A stretch of 64,000 bases of DNA from Macrotrachela quadricornifera (Eukaryota > Rotifera > Eurotatoria > Philodinida > Philodinidae). The notes under the pieces were generated by a model, which was not told where the DNA came from, did no database searches, and saw only the letters and a program-made list of their open reading frames with translations. The translations under genes and the position numbers were made by a program. Where the stretch lies: NCBI GenBank assembly GCA_022393335.1, contig JAJEKB010021279.1, forward strand, positions 1 through 64,000, in the 5' to 3' direction. The first letter of the stretch is position 1. Each line of letters begins with the position of its first letter. Of this stretch, positions 24,414 to 36,900 are shown in pieces.

Positions 24414-25545
24414 ATGAAACGAATTCCATTAATACGCCCTAAGCAGAATTCTTTTATTGTTATATGTGTTACTGCTTTACTCATAGTTAGTTTTGCTCAA
24501 TACATCTACAATAGAACAACACGTACTAAAACTTCCTATTCTCTCAATTCTTCTCCATCTAATAAAAATCGTATAGAAAAAACACTTTTCTATCGACGTC
24601 AATCATGTTCATGTACACGTCCACTTCTTAAACAAAATTCTAATTTATTAATTCTTGATGAAACATTAACATCACTATGTAGTCAATATGCAACTTTACG
24701 AGGTTTTAATCAACGTATTATTTCTATTAGTATGTATGGTCCAATAGAAAATTCATTATTTGCTCTTAATACATCAATGGAATTTTTACGTGAATTAATT
24801 GTTGATATGAAAAAATTTTATCCTAATTGGATTTTAAGAATTTATCATGATACATCCATTAAAGATGATATCATATGTCCAATAGAATGTGCTCATCATA
24901 ATGTTGATTTTTGTAATGCAAGTTCATTAGGTAATTTAGGTAGTCTAAGTAGTTATATGCCACCAAAGATTTGGCGATTTTTACCACTTGGTGATAAATT
25001 AGTTGATATAATGAGTAGTCGAGATCTTGATTCACCAATATCACAACGAGAATTAGATGCTGTGAATGACTGGATATCATCAGGTAAAACATGGCATGCA
25101 ATGCGTGATAATCCTGAACATGGTGTTCCAATGCTTGGTAAGAAATTTTTCTACTTATACAACAATTTATCAGATGTTTTCTTTCCTAGGTGGTATGTGG
25201 GGATCTCGTCCAGCATTAAATCGATCACTCACTAATTATATTCTACATAGAATACTTGACCGGTCAATAGTTATTCATTATGGTGGTCGAGGTGATCAAA
25301 ATTTTTTACAAGATTATGTCTGGCCTCATATTGAAGATGATGTTATTGCTCATGATAGTTTTTTATGCAATACATTCAAAGACAAAGGTACTCGACCATG
25401 GCCAACACGTCGTCCACATCCGTCGAATGATACTAATTGTTTTGTCGGATGTGTACGACCTTGTTGTATTCCACCAGATTATCCGTTTGGTGAATGTCCA
25501 ACCGCTTGTCGACCTAAAGATCATGCTGATTGGACTATGTGTTAG
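24414..25545 (+). CDS. Putative type II membrane glycosyltransferase (GT-A-like)
   Basis: Two exons, 24414-25137 and 25190-25545, encode 359 residues. Residues about 13-32 are a single hydrophobic anchor preceded by Lys/Arg, typical of Golgi type II enzymes. The lumenal part has an FYPNW / RIYHD-type segment, then SSRDLDSP, a DxD-like acidic motif (D204, D206) that would bind metal and nucleotide sugar. HAMRDNPEHG and LGGMWG follow, spanning the splice junction. The C-terminal 60 residues carry about ten Cys, suggesting a disulphide-rich tail. I recall similar RDxDS...MRDxP...GGMWG proteins among bacterial or viral capsule-type transferases, but the sugar and acceptor are unknown. The frame is open upstream without an ATG, and a TTCTTTTAG acceptor at 24380-24388 suggests a 5'UTR intron or trans-splice site. 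That is why the start is placed at 24414. Confidence 0.7.
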
Positions 25546-26373
25546 AAAACATGTAGAATTGTCAATCAATGATTTGATTTATACCATCTGGAGAATTTCA
25601 TCAGTCTTTTCATCGCTTTCGAACAATAATTTCATATATAATAGTAGAATAAATATTTTCTTTTGATAAAAAGATACAATTTACTAGAGATATGAGTTTC
25701 TCTAACAGATCTATGTGTTAACACTAGATATGTAAGTATTATTAAAATGATCATATAGCGCAGATAATTCAAATGTCCAGTAAAATTTCTTTATTAGCTA
25801 CTGTTTTTTACATCATTTAATAGAGTGTGAACTGATGATAACAAAAAACAAATTTTTTTGGCGTTAATAAATGCTCCTTTCAGATCCAGCATCTGAAACT
25901 AAATACAAACACGTTGTTAAATCGATCCTAGCTCCCAAAAAAAATTTTTGATGCTAACACTTCAAAACCTGCCGACAGCAATACATATTGATTGATTTTG
26001 TAAACCTTGATTTAACAACTTGTCTATATTTAATTTTTTGATGCTGAAATTGAAGAAAGAACGATAAAGAAAATTTTGCACATTTTGAAAAAAAAGGTAT
26101 GTTTTTCATGGTTAGCAACTCATGTCCTATCAAATGACGTACAAAAGACAAAAAATTTCTTCTGATTATTTACATTTTCAGCACCTTACTTTTTAATAAT
26201 TTTGCGATCAATCATAATGTGGATTATTGTTATACAAGTTTAACATTTTTTGCAAAAAATTCTTTCCTGACATTCAAATAATCAATAAAATAGAAGAAAT
26301 AGATGGTATATTTGTTTATTTTTATAAGAAAAAAAAATAGACTGTATAATACAATTAAAAAAAGGCAAAAGAT
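25546..26373. other. Intergenic between convergent genes
   Basis: AT-rich spacer holding the 3' ends of the glycosyltransferase gene (+) and the small gene on the opposite strand (-). No repeats or RNA genes were recognised. Confidence 0.5.
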
Positions 26374-26934
26374 TTAAATCCATTGTGTATTTTCTTCAAT
26401 AGGATGTAAAGGTGGAAAAATTGAACGACGCTTAGGAAAAGGCATAGCTGAATGTCGACGTTTATTTTGATTAGATTTTTCAATATTTTTATTATATAAA
26501 ATGCATTTAAGTGGAATAATATTATTTGGTGATAAAGCTAAAGCAGTTGAATGACGTTTATTATTACGTCTTGGTGTTGATGTATGATATGGTTTAAGTA
26601 AAATTTTATTATGAATCGGAGAACTTTTTGGTGTACTTGTTGCTCGTGCTGATGCAGCAAATAAAAATTTTTTTGATTTTTTTCGATATTCATTATTTGT
26701 TGTTGAATGTAATCTAGCTGGTTTATGTTTACATAATAAATATGGACAAATATTATCATTATGTGATATTGTTGTTATTTGTGAATTAATTGATAGATTT
26801 AATGGTTGAATATTATTATTTGACTCAATTATACGTAATTCAGATATTAATTGATTAATATGATATTTTATTTGACGTATTCGTTGGCGATCATTTGATA
26901 TTGTTGATGTTATTGATAAAAATGTATCGGTCAT
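26374..26934 (-). CDS. Unrecognised basic protein, 186 residues
   Basis: An open frame on the minus strand with the codon bias of the neighbouring genes. The first 40 residues can form an amphipathic helix (I, L and R at heptad spacing). The rest is polar and basic, rich in Ser, Thr, Asn, Lys and Arg, with several RRxS/KRRHS-type segments that could be phosphorylation or nuclear-localisation sites. No domain is recognised. The ATG at 26934 directly follows a TTTTATAG acceptor-like sequence on this strand, so there may be an upstream exon or 5'UTR intron, and the Met could be internal. Function unknown. Confidence 0.55.
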   Translation of the reverse strand: MTDTFLSITSTISNDRQRIRQIKYHINQLISELRIIESNNNIQPLNLSINSQITTISHNDNICPYLLCKHKPARLHSTTNNEYRKKSKKFLFAASARATSTPKSSPIHNKILLKPYHTSTPRRNNKRHSTALALSPNNIIPLKCILYNKNIEKSNQNKRRHSAMPFPKRRSIFPPLHPIEENTQWI

Positions 26935-28798
26935 CTATAAAATATAAAATCTAAATATTATATCCATTAGATTATATATCGATAGTTTTCAATGATACGA
27001 TGTCTGTTATTATGATTACAGAAAAGAGAAAGATGAGACTATGAAAAAAAAAAGAAGAACGAAATTACACAGCTGGATTCTATCTTCAAACAGTTCGGCA
27101 AAACGCACATCACATGGCGTCAGGTGATGATGTACTGTACTTGTCATTTTCAGTTGACAAAACTACATAGGAGGTCTAGTCTATCAATACATACAAATCT
27201 CATGCCGAGAACAAGCATGGTTGATTAGAATGAGAGAAGTAAAGCCGATTATTTAATTATTAAAATCTAAAATTATTAGAATTTTTAACTTACATTAATA
27301 AAATTTCAAGTTGCTTGTATATGCTTGTTGAAAAATTTAATTGATTATATTTAAAAGGATCGTACGATAGAATATTTTCTTTTCTTTCTCTCTCTCTCTA
27401 TCTCTTTTTTTTTTCTTTCGATTGATTGGTTTAATTTTATTTCCTTTTCAATTCATAGACTGGAAAATATATCTTATTGGCTATGAAATGAAACGAAAAA
27501 AACAAATCTTTTTCGTTCTATGATCATCGCTGAAGCGTGTAAGAACAGCAGCATCATTTCGCACATTATAGTCCCCTTATTAGTATTGATAGTGTTGCCG
27601 AGCTTGTTTGATCGGCATATAGTACAACTCAATCCCCTAGGCTCAGTAAACATAGAAACGATCAAACATATGAAATTTTTCTTTATAACATGTAGTAAAA
27701 GAAAATCATTTAAATAAATATAAAATAAAATAAGAATTTAAATCACCATATAACAAAATGTTATTTATAGATCATACAGATAAATCTCGAAATTTAGCAC
27801 TTTTAGGATATCAAAGTATTACATTGTACATTTTTTTGTTATGAATTTACAAGAAAAAATTTTCTATAGTAATAAATTAATCTTTTAAGTTTTAACCAGA
27901 TATATTGAATTAAATGTCGGATATACTGAATATTTCTTTGAATGTTCGAAGATTACATAGTGTGAGCTACTATGTTATAATATTTGATAAGAGCGAATGT
28001 TAAGTGTAGAATATCGATTTTTCTATATTTTTTTTTGACACTCTGTTCAGTATTATTGTTGCTAACGCTATTGACATTCTCGAAACAGATGTGCTTTTCA
28101 CAAGCTCTCTCCACCCACTCAAATGATGATGGTGTAATTGATACGTCCATTTACAGGTATGTTGACAATATGCCACGAGCAGTCACTCATGATAATCATG
28201 ATGAATACATTCAATCAATCATACATATTATTTTATTATTCTTCTGATGTAATATCAACTTGGTAAAATTTTTGTTATTTTTTCTTAATGCATATGTTTA
28301 TGTCTTATAGTTGAAATCTTTTATAAAAGAAGTAACGTTTTTGACACGTGTATGATAAAGACGATTGAAAATCAAATCAAGCTGTGATTATGCCACTACC
28401 ACTAGAGCGGTATGCATCATAGTTTCTTGTTTTGTTTCGCTTCAAAAAACAAGAAAAAAAAAGAGTAACGTTAGCTTGTCAACTTCGTACTCTAATATGA
28501 TGAGTAGATGCCTTAAGGCACATATTTTTCTAAAAGAAAAAAACGAGATATTTTCAAGAAGCGAATCTTAAGTAAATATGTGAAATATGCACGCACGTAT
28601 GACATCAAATAAATGGTATTTGTTTCATTATTAACCTAACGCCCGCATATGTAACAAATATTAAATAGAAAAAAAAAAGTATATGCATGTTTAAGAGTAG
28701 GTGTTTTATTAAAAAATAGAATAGAAAAAAAAAGAAACCTTTATAGCTTACAGACAGTCTAATACTTATATGCAACATTTCATTTTTATTTTAAAATA
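26935..28798. other. Intergenic, nothing firmly recognised
   Basis: Divergent spacer between the basic-protein gene (-) and the small two-exon gene (+). It contains a CT-rich run near 27380-27420. A TTG-started frame at 27984-28247 encodes one hydrophobic segment and has a good donor (AGGTATGT) at about 28156, but I found no partner exons. Confidence 0.4.
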
Positions 28799-29040
28799 AT
28801 GAGCAATATTCCACAACGTGTTAAAAATATTTTTCAAATTCCATCAATTCATACGATTGAAACCAAACTAGAATCTACTAATAATGTTGATCCACGATCA
28901 CCATCAGCAAATGTAACAAGGTATAAAATAAAAATAATTCTTTTTTTTTTTGTTTTGCATAATTAATTATCTCTTTTAGAACACCTGTTGATTTACAAAC
29001 TTATCATTTACCAACTGTTTCAAACAGTAATATCAAATAA
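28799..29040 (+). CDS. Small unrecognised protein, 60 residues, two exons
   Basis: Exons 28799-28920 and 28980-29040 are separated by a 59-nt intron with consensus ends (AAG|GTATAA ... TCTTTTAG|A) and a long T tract. The joined frame runs from ATG to TAA as 60 polar residues (start MSNIPQRVKNIF; end SNSNIK). There is no signal peptide, membrane segment or known motif. Support comes from the clean splice sites, frame continuity and typical local codon use. An acceptor-like TTACAG lies 46 nt before the ATG. Function unknown. Confidence 0.55.
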
Positions 29041-29364
29041 TCATGTATCTATTTTGAAATATAATATAATAAAAAAAAGATGAAAGTTTTGACTTGCTGT
29101 GCATAGAAAAATTCTAATGAGCAGTTCATTAAAAAATATTGCTGTTCATCAAACAAAATCATGCGCGCTTACACTCGTCACATTATGATGACAATAAATG
29201 TAAATTAAAATATTTTAACATACAATCAATTTGATTGATTGGTATTGATCAAAAAACTAATAATAACAATCGAACCATGAATAGACTTATATTGTTACAG
29301 AAAAAGAAAAAAAATTGCGCGCATAAATATTTTTCATTTTGATATTTAAAAAAAATAAAATATT
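29041..29364. other. Short intergenic spacer
   Basis: AT-rich sequence between the small two-exon gene and the next gene. TATTGTTACAG at 29290-29300 resembles a 3' splice site. Nothing else was seen. Confidence 0.4.
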
Positions 29365-30615
29365 ATGCTTTTAACGATACTTTCTCGAATGTCAAATGAT
29401 GAACAACGTTTACAATTATTACAAACACTTCGAAATAAATTATCTAATTATAATCTCGATTGGTTAGATATACGAAATATAATTAATTTATTTTCTAATA
29501 AAGATCAAATACGTTTTGATATTTTACAATTTCTTCTTTTATATATGAATAATTTAACAAAAAAAATTAATATTAAAGATTATATTTATCTATCTAATCA
29601 ATGTACAAATGATAATGAATATTTAAAAATTCGTTTATTTGAACAAATATATGAAAAATTAAATATTCAAAATGAAAATGATATAGAATCTATCATTAAT
29701 TTATTTCAAACAATAAATATAAAACAAAAAGTAGAAGCTATGCTTCGCATTAATCGTTCTAATTTCATTTTAGATAAACAAGAAGGTATATTAGATGGAT
29801 ATAATAACATTAGTATTGTATCTGGTAGAATTTTTACTAGAAAAAATCTAGAAATAATTTACTACTAATATTATTAATAAGTTTGAGATGCCTTGTGGCT
29901 ATACCTTGATCTATTTGATCTATAGTATCATCTTTTATTAAGAAGAAGACATTGCTTCCAGTTTTTATATTGTCAGTCTGCTCTCATACAACTAAAATAC
30001 CAATGGATATTATCAAATCTAAGTCGAACATCTTGTTCTATATAAATCTATAGTCTTTAAATGCATATTAATTCGTCTCTAACGACAAAGAAGTATCGCT
30101 GTATGGTAGGCTAGAAAAAAGGATGATATGAAATGAATCTGACTGATTTAAATGATATATTGCTTATGTTCAAGTGTAGGAATTTTGAGCATGTATTTTT
30201 ACTAAGATATATTCAGTTTAACAAGACAAGAAAATTTCATTTTTATATATTAGAAGCTGGTGATCAACATATATCATCCGTTCAATTAACTTCATATTCT
30301 AAACAAACTACAGCAAATAATATTCTTTCCCCAACATCATCATTAATTGAAGAAGTATCTCTTGCACCATTGAAACGTAAATATTCTTTTGATAATGAAT
30401 ATCAAGATTATTCTTGTCATCAAATTATTGCACCATCATTGATCATACAACAAGATGAATTTATACAACAACAAGAATTATTACCATTAATTTCTATTAG
30501 TTCATCAAATTCATCACTTTCATCATCAAGTGATGAAAATATTCCTATACGTACACGTTCATTTATGGTTGCTATCAAGAATACATTTGAACGTTTAAAA
30601 GAACCATCAAGTTGA
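29365..30615 (+). CDS. Unrecognised helical protein with Ser-rich tail (two-exon model)
   Basis: The first exon, 29365-29785, encodes a largely helical region of about 140 residues with repeated Leu/Phe-rich helices (segments like LFSNKDQIRFDILQFLL). It may be related to the DUF4476-type helical repeat, a tentative guess. The second exon, 30254-30615, encodes a polar tail with a run of Ser and a basic end. A donor (GAAG|GTATAT) at 29786 and an acceptor (TATATTAG|AA) at 30253 join the two in frame for 260 residues, with a 468-nt intron. Alternatively they are two separate reading frames: 29365-29868 ending in TAA, and 30133-30615 with its own ATG. I prefer the spliced model because the sequence before the acceptor looks non-coding. 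Function unknown. Confidence 0.45.
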
Positions 30616-31779
30616 TAGAAGTTATTTCCCTTTTTTTTTGAACAAGTTGCTACCCGCCCATGATGATCAAAAAAGTTAACGCGCGTTCCACTCAACTAAT
30701 CGATTCGTTCTCTTTCGTTTTCTTCTCATCATCTATGAATATGAATGAACTAGTGTATATATTTTTCTAACTGCCTGTCTACTTTCTTGAGTAAAGACCA
30801 CTTATGTTCGATGCCACTTAACGGTTTCCCTCTGTTCACTTAACGATGACGACAAAAAGTGACTTTAAATAAGTGTTTATTCGTGTGATCACAAAGAAAG
30901 TAATGAGAAAAACTATTTTGTTTTTTAGAAAATAACAATAAATTTCCTATTAATCATCAAACATATATCAACTGTTATCAATATAGAAAATCTATTTTAC
31001 AAGATATCCATTGAGCACGTATTAGTAGAGATGAACAGAATCAGATAGAAATATGTTATTAAACTAAACGACAAAATGACACATGTTACAATCGATAATA
31101 CTTAGCAAAGGAGATATAAATGTTGTGATTAAAATTTATATTCAAGAGATATTTAGAAAGTAAATCATAAATAGTTTTATATTAAGAATAAAAATAATCA
31201 AACGATAAAGATAGAAATATTGATAAGACAAAATCTGTCGACTGTGAAGCGCTTTTTGGTGTTAAGCAATATCATGTTGTTCAAATTGAAAATTTAATTG
31301 ATTTTTTTTCTTCTTTATTACTATGAAAAGAAAGAAAAAATGAATGTTATTAACATTAAAAACAAATCATTCGTTAGTTGGATTAACTCAAGCCATAGGA
31401 AACTTTAAAAATTTCATTGAATGTTCAACATGAAAAAACTTCCTCGAGACTAACATTGAATGTGAAACAAATTTTGACAGATGTCGCTCATTATCGATAA
31501 TTATTTCATCTCGTTAATGTCAATGAATTAATAAAAAATAATATAATTATTCAAAAGAGGCCTAATAATTATAAACATTAAAATAAAATTCAAATAATCT
31601 CAATCAAATTTCGATTGATTAAATAAACCGCTTTTCTTAATGGTTCCATGACTCATCAAATCATATACATTTCATGTTCATTTAAGTTATTTTTTTTTTC
31701 GGCGGGTTAAAACTTAAAGAAAAACTTTTCTTATTTTTAGATTTTGCCGAGATCATTGATATATTAACATATATATTCA
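30616..31779. other. Intergenic, promoter side of the MBT gene
   Basis: AT-rich spacer without recognisable genes or repeats. A pyrimidine-rich acceptor-like site (CTTATTTTTAG) ends at 31740, 39 nt before the ATG of the MBT-protein gene. Confidence 0.5.
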
Positions 31780-33941
31780 ATGGCAACAACTCCCGATGAA
31801 ACATTATCTATTCCATCTTCTACAACATCAAATAATATTAGTCCATCACAACAAATTTCACGTACAAATGGTGCAACTATTATATCAATACCAACTGCAT
31901 CAGGTATATTATCCATATATATATATACATATAATTAATTGAAATATATTTTCTTTTCTAGCTGATGCTATTGCCTCATTTATATGGGGTAATTATTTAA
32001 AAACAACTGGTGCACATGGAGCACCAGTTAGCGTTTTTCGTCATGTAAATTTTTGATTCATTTTTTTTTTTAAATAAATATTTAATTTATTTATATTATT
32101 TAGGCGCCATTACAAGATATATGGGGACAATTAACACCTGGTATGAAAGTTGAAGTAATAAATACAGATTGTTCTCATAATTCACATGACACAAAAGAAA
32201 AAATCTTTTGGTTTGCATATATTATTCGAGTAGAAGGTTATTTAGCATTATTACGTTATGAAGGATGTGATGATGATTCATCAATGGATTTTTGGTGTAA
32301 TTTATGTAATAAAGATGTTCATTATGTTGGTTGGTGTGGACAACATGGTATTAAATTAGCTCCACCAAGAAGTTTGTTTGTTTGTTTTTGTTTTATTTTT
32401 ATTAAACTTTATTTTTAATATAGGTATTGAACATCGACAAACTGATTGGAAAACATTTCTTATTAATAAATTAGTTGGTGCAAAAACATTACCAGATAGT
32501 TTTCGTCAAAAAGTAAATATAATATTAATTTTATAGATGATTTAGATTTTTATTTAGATACAATCATCACTTCGATGTCCATTTAAAAAAAATATGCTTA
32601 TAGAAGTAATTGATAAATTTCGTGTATCACATATGCGTGTTGGTAAAATATCGGAAGTGGTATGTTATATAAGAATTATTATTTCTTGTATTCGAAATAA
32701 ATTATTTTATTTGTTAAGATTGGTGGTCGTTTACGAATTAATTATGAAAATGTAATATAAATATATATTTTTTTGAAATTTTAATTCGAAAAAAAAAAAT
32801 AAAAACATTATTTAATCTTTTAGAATGCCGGTGAACATTTTTGGGTACATCATACTTCGGAATTAATACATCCAGTTGGTTGGTCTCATATAACTGGACA
32901 TGAATTAGATGCAGCAGAAGAATATAAAACTGAAGCAATAAAAATGGTTGAAACAAATTCATATCCATCAAATGTTGCACCACCAGAACTTTTTCGTCAA
33001 GTAGGAAGTAGAATTAACTAAAAAAGAAAAAAGAAAAAAACAAGATTTTTATTTTTTTTTAGGTTCCAATTTTATCATCTACTGATGAACAATTTAAAGA
33101 AGGACAAAAATTAGAAGCTGTTGATCCATTAGAAATGTCTCGTATTTGTCCAGCTACAATTGGAAAAGTAAATTTTTATTAATACAAAATAAATAAAATT
33201 TTGTTTTATTTATAGGTTTTAAAAAATGGTTATTTTATGTTATCAATTGATGGATCAAGTGCTGATGATGGTTCTGATTGGTTTTGTTATCATTCAAGTT
33301 CACGTCTTATTTTTCCAATTCATTTTTGTAAAACAAATAATATTCAATTATCATTACCACTTGGTAAAACAAATATATTCTAATAAGGAAAAAAAAAACA
33401 AAAGAACAATTTTTTTTCTTTTAGGTTATCAAGGTGAATTTGAATGGGAAAAATATTTAATTGAAACAAATTCTGTTAGTGCACCACAAGAACTTTTTCA
33501 AATTATGAAAGTAATGAATAAAATATATTTATATAAAATCGTTTTTTTTTTTTATCTTATATTTGTTTAGGAAAAAACAACAAATCCATTTTCAATTGGA
33601 ATGAAAATTGAAGCTGTAGATATGATGGCACCACATTTAGTATGTGTTGCGACAGTAGCACAAATAGCAGATAGTTTAATACGTGTTCATTTTGATGGAT
33701 GGAGTGATGATTTTGAACAATGGATTGATTGTCAATCAACAAATATTTATCCAATTGGTTGGTGTGAACTTGTTGGATATAAACTTGAACCACCGAAACA
33801 AGCTGAACAAAAAACTACTGGTATATATATATAGAATATATATTGAAAAAAATATTTTGTTTTTATTTTATAGAATCAATAAAAAGATCATCGAAAAAAT
33901 TAACGAGTAGAAAACAAAATAAACGAAAACGTATTACTTAA
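31780..33941 (+). CDS. Four-MBT-repeat chromatin protein (MBTD1/L3MBTL2/SFMBT-like)
   Basis: Twelve exons (31780-31903, 31962-32044, 32104-32371, 32424-32512, 32558-32659, 32719-32751, 32824-33000, 33063-33167, 33216-33363, 33425-33510, 33571-33820, 33874-33941) join in one frame of 510 residues. Four MBT repeats follow a short Ser/Thr-rich N-terminus, at about 46-158, 164-280, 281-375 and 380-488. Each has the W..YL/F arm, an AP..LF helix, and a core ending in W..(S/N)..I.P.GW......L. The fourth is the most typical, with EAVD, HFDGWSD and YPIGWCE, so its methyl-lysine cage may be functional. The C-terminus is a basic nuclear-localisation-like tail. There is no FCS zinc finger and no SAM domain, unlike MBTD1 and SFMBT. 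Expected role: reading mono- and dimethyl-lysine on histones in a repressive complex in the nucleus. Confidence 0.88.
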
Positions 33942-36900
33942 AATATTTAATTAAAAAATAACAAGTAAAAATAATTCATTTTTGTTTTTTAGATTAAGTA
34001 AAAAACATTCTTGATTGATTTTTTTTATTTTAGTTTTACAATGATAATACAATCGGCGTAAAGCATTTTTCTTTTTTTTTTTGTCTTTATTAAACATACA
34101 CTTTCCACAGCGACTGTATATAAATAATCGCTTATTGTAAATGACGTAACGAAGAAAACTAAACTAGAATTTGTCTTTCATTTGTTTTGATTTACTATTT
34201 GTATGTATATGCATGTGTGTGTTTATTAATAAGGATATAGGAGTGTTTAGATTGCGTATATTGCTTCCTAGTTTTTTGTTCTTTTTTCTTTTTTGAACCT
34301 TTTGTTTCATATTGAAAACAGGTGCTTCTTTGTGGTGTTTTTTTTTGTTTGACCTCTACGTTTTTTTTCTGTGTTCGTTATTGTTCATTTTTTCATGCTG
34401 TGATGTGTTTAAATGAGTGAAAGTACGGGTATGTGTGGTTCAAACTAGAGATTTAATTAGGCAAACAATTGTCCAGTTACTGACTTCTTTTCTTTTTTTG
34501 TTATTATATAATCGTTTTTCTTTTTGTCGTGTTCTTGCTATTGAACAGTTAACAATGATACATTCAACAAACATTATTTATTCTTTCTTATTTATTTTTA
34601 ATCTATATGATAGAATCAAATGAATGAAAACAGAAGAAAAAACTAGCTAAACTTATGTTTTATATAATGGTTATTACTATAGAATATTGATTATTGAGTT
34701 TCATGGGAATTTTCACAACTTATAGACCTCTTAATTCTAAGTACTTTGACAAAAAAATTTTCTTGAGAGCTTTTATTTTCATAGACAGATAGACTTAAAA
34801 TATTTTTGATGATAAAATGTAAAAAATGACATCTTTGATAAATTTATCTAGGACAATGCGATCAAAAATGGTATTTGTGTTATTTATGGAAAGGGGCGTA
34901 TCGAATGACATTATTTCATCTTGAAAAGCCGAATTGCTCGATATAGCGGCACCGCAAATTCAATGGAACATCAATTAACCTACAACTCTGCTTATTGAGA
35001 ATCTCCAGCGTTTTTTTAATAGAGGGAGAATATTGGATTAATTTTGTTAATGAATGTGCTCATCTGTGTTGCTCAATATAGATCACACTGTGAATATTCG
35101 TAGTTTTTATGAATTTGATTCCACAGTAACGTGTAAGATCGACTCGAAAGCTTTTCATTTTAAGCTTGATTCTGATATCCATTCATTTATCAAGCATGAA
35201 TTAGATTCTCAAGATTTCATCATGAGCATCTTTTCCGATTGTGGAACGAGATGATGTATTTTACTTTGTTCAAACCAACGCTGTTAATCTAAAAATATCA
35301 ATTGATCATATATTTTTATGCAACACCTCCGCTTGCCAAAAATTTCTCATATTAATATAATGCTTTATAATGAACAATTTTTTCCGATTCAGAATCTCTG
35401 CCAAGAGTTCTAAAATATTTTCTATACATCTTACTCACTATATTTCATGATAAACAAAAGGTTGTTTCATTATTTATAACTTCTGCGAAAGATTAAAATT
35501 AAAAACGTTCATACATCTTTAAAACACTAGATATTTCATTAGGATCGCACAATTTTCTTTATAAGACACACTAACTATCAAGAACTTACAATCTTTTCAA
35601 TAAAAAACGACTTTGTTTAAGCAAAGACTGGGAAATATATACTTTTATGCTTTAAATTGAAATAAGAATATTTACATATTCTACATCTCTATCAATAAAT
35701 TTTTCAATAAAAATATCGTTTTAATGTTGAAATGTTCATAAAATATGAGTAATAGATTTTAATTAATATGACATAATCAGTTTTGAAAACTCTGCAAGGC
35801 CTAGAAATATCATTCGAATGACCTTTAGTTATTTGTAACAACAATAGTTTGTTTTCTTGAACAATCTTACAGAACAAAGATGAGCATATTCATTAACAAA
35901 ATTGACTCAATATTCTTTCTCTATTAAAAAAAACGCTGGAAATTCTCAATAAACAAAGTTGTAGGTTAAGTGATGCTCTATTGAATACGCGGTGACGTTA
36001 TTTTGATCAATTCGGCTTGTCAAGATGAAATGATGTCATTCGATGCGCCTTTCCATGAATAACACAAATATCATTTTGAAATTCATTTTTGATCCCATTT
36101 CACCATCAAAAGTATTTTGAGTTTATCTGTATGAAAATAAAAGCTTTTCAAGAAAATTTTTTTGTCATAGTGCTTAGAATTAAGAGATCTATAAACCGTG
36201 ATCAAATTCCAGTGGAAATACCCTAATATTTTATTATTTTGCAAGAAATAATAACATAAAATTCGAAAGTTCTAGAGCGATAGGCAATCCATGAAAATTT
36301 TTAAGGATCAATACATTCTTTTTCTTCTGTTTAATAAAACGGTTCAATGATCAAAACTTACAATATAAGCAAAAAAGAATTAATAAAAATCAAGTGTTAT
36401 ATGATAGAGGTGTTTGCGGTAATTGTATGTAAGATGCCTACGGGTTCAAAATTCTAGCAGAATTTTTTTTTCTTTTCTCTTGTAATGATTAGAAGCCAAT
36501 AGCCACGAATATTTTAATCTTGTTAAGTTAACCATGAGAGCTTTTATTTGTCTGGAACAGAACCCAATGTTTTTGACTATCAATACAAACATCTTCATTG
36601 TTAAATAACTTAAATCAGTCCGTATATCTTTGTGAGAAAGAGCAGATCTAGTGTCAGATTGGTCTGGAAATTCAAATTTTGAACTCTTAATTATAATATA
36701 TTGGTTATCGTCACTAGATAAGTTCTGATTGAGATCAATTTATATCTCACGATAGATACTCAATATTATCTATTATCTCAAAGTTTAAAGAAAATTCTGA
36801 TATCTCAATTTGTTTGAAACTCATTCATTTTTATTTCATGTTTTGCCAATAACAGTATGAACATATGAAGAGAATTGTCTCATTGACAAAACAATGTAAA

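Noticed and set aside
25066..25666. Additional plus- and minus-strand frames over the glycosyltransferase exons
   Set aside because: They are shadows of the spliced coding frame, which has consistent motifs across the intron.
27984..28247. Possible signal-anchor exon with a good donor at about 28156
   Set aside because: No ATG before the hydrophobic segment and no downstream exon could be found. Kept only as a note.
35054..35254. 66-codon frame inside the 34.7-36.2 kb element
   Set aside because: It lies partly in the foldback loop, has no motif, and the complementary arm does not preserve it.
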